From: Myxococcales bacterium
GTDB taxonomy: Bacteria; Myxococcota_A; Polyangia; JAAYKL01
Assembly: GCA_012522445.1 (NCBI GenBank)
Contig: JAAYKL010000005.1
Span: 1-38,519, forward strand
DNA: 38,519 bases
Direction of reading: 5' to 3'
The notes under the pieces were generated by a model. That model saw nothing but the letters and a program-made list of their open reading frames with translations. It had not been told where the DNA came from and searched no databases. The first letter of the stretch is position 1; every line of letters begins with the position of its first letter. This document shows, piece by piece, positions 32,087 to 38,519 of the stretch. Made by a program: the position numbers and the translations under genes.

Positions 32087-33790
32087 ATGAAGCGCGTTTT
32101 TCATATCGCTGGTCTCTTGTCGCTGCTCGCACTGTTCGCGATTGGCTGTGCTGGTCCGCATCGCGTCGCGGGTGCGCAGCGTTCGCCGCATTACCAGGTC
32201 GTGTCTCAGCGCCTCGACCTGGGGGGCGAGTTGTTTCTTTACGCCGATATCGAAGGGGATGTGCAGCGCGGGGCCCAATGGCTCCAAGGCATGTTGACCG
32301 CCGCCGACAAGCACGGCGCAGATGAAGATGAATTCTCTCTGTCGCAAATCGATCTGGTGCGCCTCTCCCAAATCCTTGGCTTCGAATCACTACACGCCGT
32401 GGGTATGAGCGCGTATCGCGAGCCCGACGGCATGTTTCTCAGCCGCACTTATTTTCATATTCCCGATGGGCGCCAAGGCCTCATGAAGGTGTCCGGGCAT
32501 GAACCGCACCCGTTTGACGTGTTGCGTCTGGCGCCGGCTAGCGCGGTGTTGTTGGGTGATATCGACCTCAATTTGCGCGCTGTCATCGACGTGTTAAAGG
32601 CCATGGATGCCGAGGCGGTGATCGGTGGCGAATCCGTTTACGACCAACTGGAGAAAAAGCTGGCGTTGCCCTTGGCCATATTGCAGCTCTCGCCGGATGA
32701 CATGGTCCAGCGGTTGGATACGCGGTTGATGTTCGTGTTGAAGCTCAACGACAACATCCCGGTGCAGCGCGCTGATGAAATCGCGCTCTTGTCGCGTTTT
32801 CACGTGTTGGTGGCGCTCGACCACTGGGGCATTTTGCTCGAGCCCTTTCTGAAGACAAATCCGCTGCCCAATTTGCTGCACATCTTCAGCCAAGGTGATT
32901 TCGATACCATCGCCTTTCGCACGGAGTTGTCGCCCCGCCCCGAGCTCTCTTATCTGCGCCCGGTGCTCGCGCGGGAACGCAGCACAGGACGCCTGTTCAT
33001 CGCCACGGATGAAGCCTTCTTGACGGAGTGTTTGAACGGCGAAACGTCGATTCAAGAGACGTCGGATTTTGCGAAGCTCAGCCGCCACATACCCTTGGAG
33101 AGCGGCAATGCGCTTTGGTATGTCGCGCCGCAGTACGCGCGTTGGGTGGGTGATTTTATGTCAGAACTCGCCGAGATGACGGAGGACAACGCCTGGCTGC
33201 TGAACCTCGGGCGTCATATGATGCGCGGCGCCTCGGTGACGGGGCTCTCTGTCAGCCGCAACGAGCCGGAGGGCATCTACACGGTGTCACGATCCGCCAC
33301 CTCCCTGAAAACCAGCGCGCTGCAGACCACATTAATCCTGCCGGTGATGTTCGGCACCATGGCCCTGTTTCCCCTGGGCAACGCCCTGGAAAAACCCGGC
33401 AACGATCCGGCCGCTCCATTGGAAATGCACTCGGAGGCCGGGGCCAATGTTGAGCTGTGCTACTGGGCCGCGGTGCGCTACTTCGAGGCGCATGGCACCC
33501 TGCCGCAGAGCGTGGACTGGACACCTGCGCGCCTGCCGTCTTCCGTGCCGTACCCCGGTGATCCGGCGGACTGGTCACACCCCACCTGGCGCGCCCTAGA
33601 CTTTGGCATCCATGCGCCGCATCTGTACCAATACGCTTTCGACGTTCACGGCGAAGCCTTCTCCTGCATGGCGCGCGGCGACACCGACGGCGACGGCATC
33701 TACACCATCATTGAACGCCGCGGTTTTATCTCTTCAGATGGCTACATCGAAGAGGACGGTCCCCTGCGCATGCGCGCTCCCCAAAAATAA
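32087..33790 (+). CDS. Predicted lipoprotein with a pilin-like C-terminal domain
   Basis: 567 residues from ATG 32087 with GGGAGGG upstream; the frame is open further upstream inside cysE. The signal peptide (LLSLLALFAIGC) ends in a lipobox with Ala at +2. Residues 30 to about 430 form a large alpha/beta region of unknown family, broadly like periplasmic DUF3352-type proteins. The last 110 residues (YWAAVRYFEAHGTLPQ, then WRALDFGIHAPHLYQYAFD and MARGDTDGDGIYTIIERRG) resemble the globular part of Myxococcota type IV pilins, including the DxDGDG turn. The prepilin leader and helix are absent. It follows cysE by 29 bases, but a shared function is not evident. Confidence 0.75.
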   Translation: MKRVFHIAGLLSLLALFAIGCAGPHRVAGAQRSPHYQVVSQRLDLGGELFLYADIEGDVQRGAQWLQGMLTAADKHGADEDEFSLSQIDLVRLSQILGFESLHAVGMSAYREPDGMFLSRTYFHIPDGRQGLMKVSGHEPHPFDVLRLAPASAVLLGDIDLNLRAVIDVLKAMDAEAVIGGESVYDQLEKKLALPLAILQLSPDDMVQRLDTRLMFVLKLNDNIPVQRADEIALLSRFHVLVALDHWGILLEPFLKTNPLPNLLHIFSQGDFDTIAFRTELSPRPELSYLRPVLARERSTGRLFIATDEAFLTECLNGETSIQETSDFAKLSRHIPLESGNALWYVAPQYARWVGDFMSELAEMTEDNAWLLNLGRHMMRGASVTGLSVSRNEPEGIYTVSRSATSLKTSALQTTLILPVMFGTMALFPLGNALEKPGNDPAAPLEMHSEAGANVELCYWAAVRYFEAHGTLPQSVDWTPARLPSSVPYPGDPADWSHPTWRALDFGIHAPHLYQYAFDVHGEAFSCMARGDTDGDGIYTIIERRGFISSDGYIEEDGPLRMRAPQK

Positions 33791-33830
33791 GCGAGATGCC
33801 GGCGGGTGCCTTTATCGCGTTGGATTGAGA

Positions 33831-34262
33831 TCAGTTGGTGCGGCTGGCGGGACGCTCTTTTCGGTCGGCCTCGGCCTCGTACTTCGAGGGGCACTTCGTC
33901 AAAATTTCGGTGCCGTGAAAGAGGTCTTCGGTGGGGTGCAGGACGCCTTCCACGATGATCTCGGAGGCGGTGGTTAGGGTGTCTGGCAGGATGCCGCTGT
34001 AGGTAACGGGCAGGTCGACGCCGTTCTTTTCGAGGGTGAAGCGGTATTCATTGGTGCCGGTGCGGCGCTGGATGGAGTTTGTCTTTAGGTGTCCGTTGAC
34101 GCGCACGGTGCGGTTTTGAAATTGGGCGCGCTCGTGCAGCAGTTCCTCGACGGTTTTGTAGTACACCAAGGATGTGTCCCGGGTGCTGGCGACGAGCCAA
34201 CCCACCACCAGCAGCGCCAAGGTAATGAAGAGCGTTATGTTAAAGAGCTTGCTGTATCGCAT
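33831..34262 (-). CDS. ccmE: CcmE-like heme chaperone with Cys in place of the heme-binding His
   Basis: 143 residues. An N-terminal membrane anchor (FNITLFITLALLVVGWLVA) precedes an OB-fold (VRVNGHLK, YRFTLEKNGVDLPVTYSG, ILPDTL, EIIVEGVL). CcmE carries heme for cytochrome c maturation through a His in the xKHDExY region. Here the matching region reads LTKCPSKYE, giving C124-x3-Y128. This CxxxY form is the variant known from archaea and Deltaproteobacteria such as Desulfovibrio. No other ccm gene is near. The C-terminal tail is charged. It is the last gene of the operon, 12 bases after the lipoprotein gene 34275-34757. Confidence 0.8.
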   Translation of the reverse strand: MRYSKLFNITLFITLALLVVGWLVASTRDTSLVYYKTVEELLHERAQFQNRTVRVNGHLKTNSIQRRTGTNEYRFTLEKNGVDLPVTYSGILPDTLTTASEIIVEGVLHPTEDLFHGTEILTKCPSKYEAEADRKERPASRTN

Positions 34263-34274
34263 GTTTCGCAGGGG

Positions 34275-34757
34275 TTAGCGGTTGGGCGCAAAGGTGCGCA
34301 GCGCCGCGGAGATGTCGTCGGCCAAGGCCTCGTAGCGCGCGTATTCTCCGGTGACTTCGACGAGCACAATTTTTTTGTCTCCGACAAAGAGGGTTTCGCT
34401 CAGCACCCAGTCTTGGTTGCCCTTGGGGAGCAAGAAGGTCGAGGTGCAGGCGTGTTGTCCCTGCTGGGTGGTGAAGCAATCCGTGGCGCTGTGGGCGTAT
34501 CCTTGGGCGGTCATGTGGTGGACCAGGGCGTCTTGCCAAAAGGTGGCCGGGGCTTGTGGATCGTTTTTGACCTCGCGGGTATTGAGCATGACGCCGTCGG
34601 CGCTGATCCATTTGAGGCTTTGGTTCGTGTCGTATTGTTTGAAGGCGTCCGGGATGTCCATGCGGTAAGGCGGCGCGGCGCATCCGGCGGCGAGGAGAAT
34701 GAGCGCGGCGAGCCAGAACGCTGTATTGGTGCGCAGTGCGCTGGTGAAGTTGCCCAT
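34275..34757 (-). CDS. Predicted lipoprotein, unknown function
   Basis: 160 residues. A signal peptide (AFWLAALILLAAGC) ends in a canonical lipobox with Ala at +2. The mature domain of about 130 residues is alpha/beta, with a probable disulfide between the cysteines in DCFTTQQGQHACTS. It ends in an amphipathic helix (LADDISAALRTF). I recognise no family; the size and pattern recall small lipoproteins that bind partner proteins in the periplasm. Its ATG overlaps the TGA of the upstream DUF4349-like gene (TGATG), so the two are made together. Confidence 0.75.
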   Translation of the reverse strand: MGNFTSALRTNTAFWLAALILLAAGCAAPPYRMDIPDAFKQYDTNQSLKWISADGVMLNTREVKNDPQAPATFWQDALVHHMTAQGYAHSATDCFTTQQGQHACTSTFLLPKGNQDWVLSETLFVGDKKIVLVEVTGEYARYEALADDISAALRTFAPNR

Positions 34758-35443
34758 CAGAAAGCCTCCATGACGGTGTCGACGCCCACGGTGTTGAGCC
34801 AGTCGAAGGGCGAGTGGGTGGTGGTGATGCGGTGTCGATCTTCGAACCGAAAGAGCACGCGGATGGTGGCCAGGCGGGCGCGGTCATTTAAGAGTCGCAA
34901 TTGTCCTTTGAAGCTCTCGATCTCTTCGACGAGGCGCAGCATGTGGGACTCGATTTCAAGGGTGGCGGGGACGTCGGCGTCGGTAAAGAAATCGCGCAGC
35001 CGCACCATGATTTCTTGGCGCGCCTTTAGCTGGCCTTCGAGTGTGTGAATTCGCAGCGAGAGGTCTTCGCGGTCCAGGGATTTTTCGAGCGCCAGTCCGT
35101 GGGTCTCGATGTGGGCGATCGCTTCGTTGAGTTGGGCGTGGGGCAGGCGAAACACGACGCTGTCATCTGTGAGCAAAATGGGCGTGCCCCCAAAGGCTGC
35201 GAGCGCGTCGGTTAAAGCGCGGCGCGTTTCGGTGGCGTTGGCGACTTTGAGCACCAGCGATGCGGCTTGGGAGACGTGGCGCGGCGCGGCTTCGGGCGCG
35301 GCTTGTGGTGCTGGCGGGGCGTCGGCTTGGGGCGATGCGGGTGGGGCGTCGGTGTCAGCAGGTTGCGCGTGTGTCGACAGGGCGCAGAGCAGGGCGGTCA
35401 GCGCAAATCCAAGGATGCGGTGTTGAGGGATGCGGTTGTTCAT
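34757..35443 (-). CDS. DUF4349-like exported coiled-coil protein
   Basis: 228 residues from ATG 35443, which overlaps the upstream stop (ATGA); the longer frame to 35692 lies inside that gene and is not used. A signal peptide (ILGFALTALLCALSTHA, no lipobox) is followed by an Ala/Pro-rich linker. A DUF4349-type domain follows: a beta-alpha-beta start (SLVLKVANATETRRALTDAL), then two long helices (LRIHTLEGQLKARQEIMVRL and IESHMLRLVEEIESFKGQL), then ATIRVLFRF. The family is unknown in function; other members are membrane-anchored lipoproteins with a similar hairpin. This and the next gene upstream are diverged paralogues. No C-terminal membrane span is seen. Confidence 0.8.
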   Translation of the reverse strand: MNNRIPQHRILGFALTALLCALSTHAQPADTDAPPASPQADAPPAPQAAPEAAPRHVSQAASLVLKVANATETRRALTDALAAFGGTPILLTDDSVVFRLPHAQLNEAIAHIETHGLALEKSLDREDLSLRIHTLEGQLKARQEIMVRLRDFFTDADVPATLEIESHMLRLVEEIESFKGQLRLLNDRARLATIRVLFRFEDRHRITTTHSPFDWLNTVGVDTVMEAF

Positions 35444-36585
35444 GGCGTCACCTGAAATGTTTGCAAGGCGCGGAGCACCGACTCGTGGTGGGCTTCGTAG
35501 GCTTCCGTCGTGGGGTAAAAGACTTCGACCACCCACAGGTGGCGGCCTTGTGTGTACAGCGCCACCAGCCAATGGCGCGGCTGCGGGGCATCGTTGCGGT
35601 ACACGTGCCAGTGCAGCACGCCTGCGGTGCCCTCGGCTTCGAGGATTTCGCCGCGCTCGGAGAGATCGTGGTGCAGGGCGCACAGCCACCAAGATGGCGT
35701 TCCCTGGGGATCGTTGGCGGTGCGGCCAGCGCGGAGCATCGTGGTGTCGGCGGTTTGGGCGCGGAAGTGCTTGCTCTTGGCGAAGCGCACAAATTGTGTG
35801 GGCAGCGTCATCGAGACGGACTTGCCGCCTTCGTCAAGGGTGGTTTGGTGCGCCTTGAGGTGGCGTATCCAGGCAAAGGGCGAGGGAGGTGCTTCGGAGA
35901 TTTGAGGGGAGACGATGGGCTCCAGCTCCAGGGTGATGGTGTAGTAGTCGACGAGGTTTTTCAGGGTTGTTAAGCGGGCCTGCAAGGTCTCAATTTGCGA
36001 CGAGATGCGCTTGAGTTCCTGCAAAATGTACAGGCGCTCTTTGATGTCTTTGGTGGTTTCGAGCAAGTGCAGCAAGCGCTCTTTGGCGGCTTCGTATACG
36101 TGGAGGCGCGCGCTGAGATCGAAGTATTCGGCGCTGACATCCGCTGCTTGGACGGTGCGCTCCAGTTGCGTGCCCACCTGCGCAAAGGCCTCCATTACCG
36201 CGTCGAAGTCCGTCGCGGGGATGCGCACGATGGCGACGTTTCCGGACAGCGATTCGATGTAGCCATCGCGCTCATTTACGATGCGGATGATCTCGTCGAC
36301 GGCGTCCAACAAACGCGTGACCCGCAACCGCAAGTAGCCGCTGTACACCATCATTGTTTTGACTTGGGGAGGCATCGCGCTGCCCGTGCCGGCATCGTAT
36401 TGCGGCGAGGAAGCGCTGTCGTCGGCATCGTATTCCATCTCGTAGTTCAGGGCTTCTTCGCTCATTTTGGCGTTGAGAGACTCGAAGTCGGATGCGGGCG
36501 TTCGATACGCAGGAGCGTGGTAGCGCTGCGCTGTGCAGGCCATGGACAATATGGCGAGCGCGCAGATGAGGCGGGTGTGTTTCAT
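35440..36585 (-). CDS. DUF4349 lipoprotein with extra C-terminal domain
   Basis: 381 residues. GAGGAA precedes ATG 36585. The signal ICALAILSMAC ends in a lipobox with Thr at +2. After a linker, residues about 70-240 are a clear DUF4349 domain: YSGYLRLRVTRLLDAVDEI, then RDGYIESLSGN, the helical hairpin EYFDLSARLHVYEAAKERLL with ERLYILQELKRISSQIETL, and YYTITLEL. Past it, about 130 residues (FAKSKHFRAQTADTTMLRAG onward) form an additional domain not found in the paralogue. The gene lies 12 bases after the phosphatase gene and overlaps the second DUF4349-like gene by four bases. Confidence 0.82.
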   Translation of the reverse strand: MKHTRLICALAILSMACTAQRYHAPAYRTPASDFESLNAKMSEEALNYEMEYDADDSASSPQYDAGTGSAMPPQVKTMMVYSGYLRLRVTRLLDAVDEIIRIVNERDGYIESLSGNVAIVRIPATDFDAVMEAFAQVGTQLERTVQAADVSAEYFDLSARLHVYEAAKERLLHLLETTKDIKERLYILQELKRISSQIETLQARLTTLKNLVDYYTITLELEPIVSPQISEAPPSPFAWIRHLKAHQTTLDEGGKSVSMTLPTQFVRFAKSKHFRAQTADTTMLRAGRTANDPQGTPSWWLCALHHDLSERGEILEAEGTAGVLHWHVYRNDAPQPRHWLVALYTQGRHLWVVEVFYPTTEAYEAHHESVLRALQTFQVTP

Positions 36586-36597
36586 GGTGTTCCTCTG

Positions 36598-38289
36598 TTA
36601 ACCCGGTACGTGGGCGATGGCCGGGGGCTCTTTGAAGAAAGCGTTGTACTGCGGATCGTTGTAGCGCTTGTAGTGAATGGGCCAGGGCGTAATGGTGGTG
36701 GTGTCGCCGTCAATGGCGATGCTCAGCGCCATGGGGGTGACCTTGCGAAAGCCCGACTTGGGAGGCAGGTCGTCGTTGTCGATGCCACCACACGAAAAAA
36801 GCGTCATGAGCTGCAAGGTGGGGTCGTTGTAAACCTGTTCAAACCCGGCGTTTACTTTTTCGTGGCCGCGAATGACGGTGTGGCACCCGATGCGCTGCAA
36901 GAAGGCGGCGGCTTGCAGGCGTCCAAAGGCAAAGCGAAACGATTGTTCCTGCAATTGCGCGGGGATCACATCGGCGTAGCTGGGGTCGCTCCACATCATT
37001 TGAAAGCGGATGTCGTAATCGTTGAGGGAGCTGAGATCGCGCCAACGCTCTTTGACGATGAGATCGCGCGGGATGCCGCCGTGCACAAAGAGCATGTCCT
37101 TGACCAGGGCGATGGAGGGCATCTGCTCGAAGAAGTGGATGTAGTCGTGGAAGACCTCGGGAGCCACGTGGGGCTTGAGCGAATTGATGGCTTCGGCGGG
37201 CTTAACCCCTCCGTACACCTGCCCCTTGTATTCGAAGTAGTGTTCGTGATTGCCCCGCAGCATGTAGACATGTTCGGGGGCGTGTTTGACGAGTTGCATC
37301 ACGGCGCGCAACACGCCGTTTAGGCTGAACAGGCCGCGATCGATGTAGTCGCCCAGCAGGATGAGCCGCGGTTCTGGATTTTGGTGGGGGGCTTGTTTCC
37401 AGGCCGCTAGTTTTTCGAAGAATTGCGCCTGGAGGACAGCGGCTTTCAGGCAACTGTAGCAGCCGTGCAAATCCCCGAGCACCGTGATGTCGTAGCGGTG
37501 ACCGGGCGCGGTGGGCAGTACGTAGACGTGGCCGTCGAGAAAGGGCGCCTCGCCCTGCAATGCTTGCACGTTTTGTTTGCCTGTCAGTTTGCCGGCGCCT
37601 TGGGCTGCCTGCCGGGCAAAGATGTCGCTGACCTCCTGGATGAGCTGCCGGTCGGTGGCGAGCTGTTCGCTGAGCTTGTCGTGCTCCGCGTGGTAGTGGA
37701 ACTCCATTGTGCTGAAAAAGGGGCTGTTCTCGCTCTGTGGTGTTCTCTGCGCAGCAGTGAGAACGGTGGGCGGGACTTCGGTGTGGTTCTCATCTATGAG
37801 CTCAACGCCGAGGTCGGCTTCGAGTAGGGCCGCTAGCTCGGCGCGAAATTTTACTTCGGCTGGATGGCTCACCCCGTCGGCCATGAGCAAATCGTCGACG
37901 ACATCCATTAAGGCCTCTTGGCTCTGGCGATCAAAATCCTGAAAAATTTCGAAACAGCGCAGCTTCAAACGCGATTGTACGAAATCTTCTTGCTCTTCTT
38001 CTTCGGCTACGGATTCGGCAAACAGGTCTTGTACTTCTTGGTCGATGGCCTCGAAGACTTCGCTGAAATGCTGGTAGAAGCGTTCGATGGTTTCGCGCTT
38101 GAGGGCTTCGGGGGCGCCGGGCATGGCGACCTCGGCCCGGTTGGTGATGAGGCGCCGGATGTACTGGCTGACAAAGGCGCGTTCTTGGGCGTCGAAGTCG
38201 CCGTCGATGTATCCGAAGGCTGTTAGGTAAAAAATTACGGCGCGCATTTCTTGCTCGGCGCGTTTGGGGTCTTGGCTGAATTGCAGCAT
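36598..38289 (-). CDS. PPP-family Ser/Thr phosphatase with N-terminal TerB-like region
   Basis: 563 residues. ATG 38289 is preferred because AGGAA lies just upstream; ATG 38301 would sit before that site. The N-terminus has two TerB-like half repeats (FGYIDGDFDAQERAFVSQYI near 25-45, and LLMADGVSHPAEVKFRAELA near 130-150) separated by an acidic, Glu-rich insertion. From about 265 to 520 it is a metallophosphatase of the PP1/PP2A type, with all metal-ligand motifs: GDLHG (272-276), GDYIDRG (313-319), GNHE (346-349), HGG (403) and a late RGHE. It probably removes phosphate from Ser/Thr residues, or from a small substrate, in the cytoplasm. It leads the operon of envelope genes that ends with ccmE. 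Confidence 0.85.
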   Translation of the reverse strand: MLQFSQDPKRAEQEMRAVIFYLTAFGYIDGDFDAQERAFVSQYIRRLITNRAEVAMPGAPEALKRETIERFYQHFSEVFEAIDQEVQDLFAESVAEEEEQEDFVQSRLKLRCFEIFQDFDRQSQEALMDVVDDLLMADGVSHPAEVKFRAELAALLEADLGVELIDENHTEVPPTVLTAAQRTPQSENSPFFSTMEFHYHAEHDKLSEQLATDRQLIQEVSDIFARQAAQGAGKLTGKQNVQALQGEAPFLDGHVYVLPTAPGHRYDITVLGDLHGCYSCLKAAVLQAQFFEKLAAWKQAPHQNPEPRLILLGDYIDRGLFSLNGVLRAVMQLVKHAPEHVYMLRGNHEHYFEYKGQVYGGVKPAEAINSLKPHVAPEVFHDYIHFFEQMPSIALVKDMLFVHGGIPRDLIVKERWRDLSSLNDYDIRFQMMWSDPSYADVIPAQLQEQSFRFAFGRLQAAAFLQRIGCHTVIRGHEKVNAGFEQVYNDPTLQLMTLFSCGGIDNDDLPPKSGFRKVTPMALSIAIDGDTTTITPWPIHYKRYNDPQYNAFFKEPPAIAHVPG

Positions 38290-38393
38290 GGTGTTCCTCA
38301 TGGGCGCATTGGGTGTGTGGATGAAACCGGTTGCAAATGCAGGGCGATGTTACCGCTGTTTGCGCGAAAATGAAATCCCACGCAAAACAGTCT

Positions 38394-38518
38394 TTCAGAG
38401 ATGGAATGAGAAGGCTGGCCTCCTGAAACGGGTGCTCATTTAGGCAAAACCTATTTAGATGAACCCAATTGGGGAATGTTCCCAACTAACGCACTCGCGA
38501 AGCGGTGCAAAGGAGGCC
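38394..38518. repeat. Right terminal inverted repeat of the contig
   Basis: Exact inverted copy of bases 1-125, followed by one extra base (A, 38519). It has the same internal dyads as the left copy. It lies upstream of the phosphatase gene, separated from its start by about 105 bases with no clear promoter. Confidence 0.9.
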
Positions 38519-38519
38519 A

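Noticed and set aside
35444..35692. Arg/Pro-rich N-terminal extension of the second DUF4349-like gene
   Set aside because: It lies inside the upstream DUF4349 gene; ATG 35443 gives a signal peptide and an ATGA overlap.

Overview
The window looks like a chromosomal contig from a moderately GC-rich Gram-negative bacterium, most likely Myxococcota or a relative (old Deltaproteobacteria; Bradymonadia-like is my guess). The signs are many small lipoproteins, a minor-pilin/PilY1 operon behind a sigma-54 promoter, a pair of envelope genes resembling myxobacterial MXAN_2561/MXAN_2562, a Cys-type CcmE of the variant known from Deltaproteobacteria and archaea, and a LacI-type sensor fused to GGDEF. The assignment rests on gene content, not on a phylogeny. 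I see no phage, plasmid, CRISPR or transposase genes.

Layout, left to right: (1) The first 125 bases are an exact inverted copy of the last 125 (38394-38518). (2) 336-6391, plus strand: a promoter, a 57-residue protein and a lipoprotein; a DnaJ; an OmpA-like/coiled-coil membrane pair; a helical lipoprotein coupled to an LD-carboxypeptidase. (3) 6385-8986, minus strand: tRNA-Pro(CGG), a receiver-XRE response regulator, a GAF histidine kinase and a Cys-rich lipoprotein. (4) 9138-15236: a DnaQ-like exonuclease (minus), then LacI-GGDEF overlapping a Sua5/YrdC-family gene, tRNA-Met, a terminator-like hairpin and metG. (5) 15258-16244, minus: a lipoprotein. (6) 16472-25002, plus: a sigma-54 promoter driving FimT/PilV/PilW/PilX/PilY1-type genes and a terminal lipoprotein. 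(7) 25046-28784, minus: CFI-box envelope protein, outer-membrane barrel, truA and a lipoprotein, almost without gaps. (8) ahcY (minus), divergent from rrf2-cysE and a lipoprotein that ends in a pilin-like globular domain. (9) 33831-38289, minus: a compact five-gene operon of a TerB-like/PPP phosphatase, two DUF4349-type proteins, a lipoprotein and a Cys-type CcmE.

The themes are envelope and surface biology (type IV pili, about nine lipoproteins, outer-membrane barrel, peptidoglycan recycling), signalling (two-component pair, c-di-GMP synthesis, protein dephosphorylation), translation (two tRNAs, MetRS, t6A synthesis, TruA) and sulfur/methyl metabolism (AhcY, CysE with a Cys-bearing Rrf2 regulator). 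The best candidate for an undescribed system is the phosphatase-DUF4349-lipoprotein-CcmE operon at the right end. The pilus operon with its extra lipoprotein and the CFI-box/barrel pair come next.
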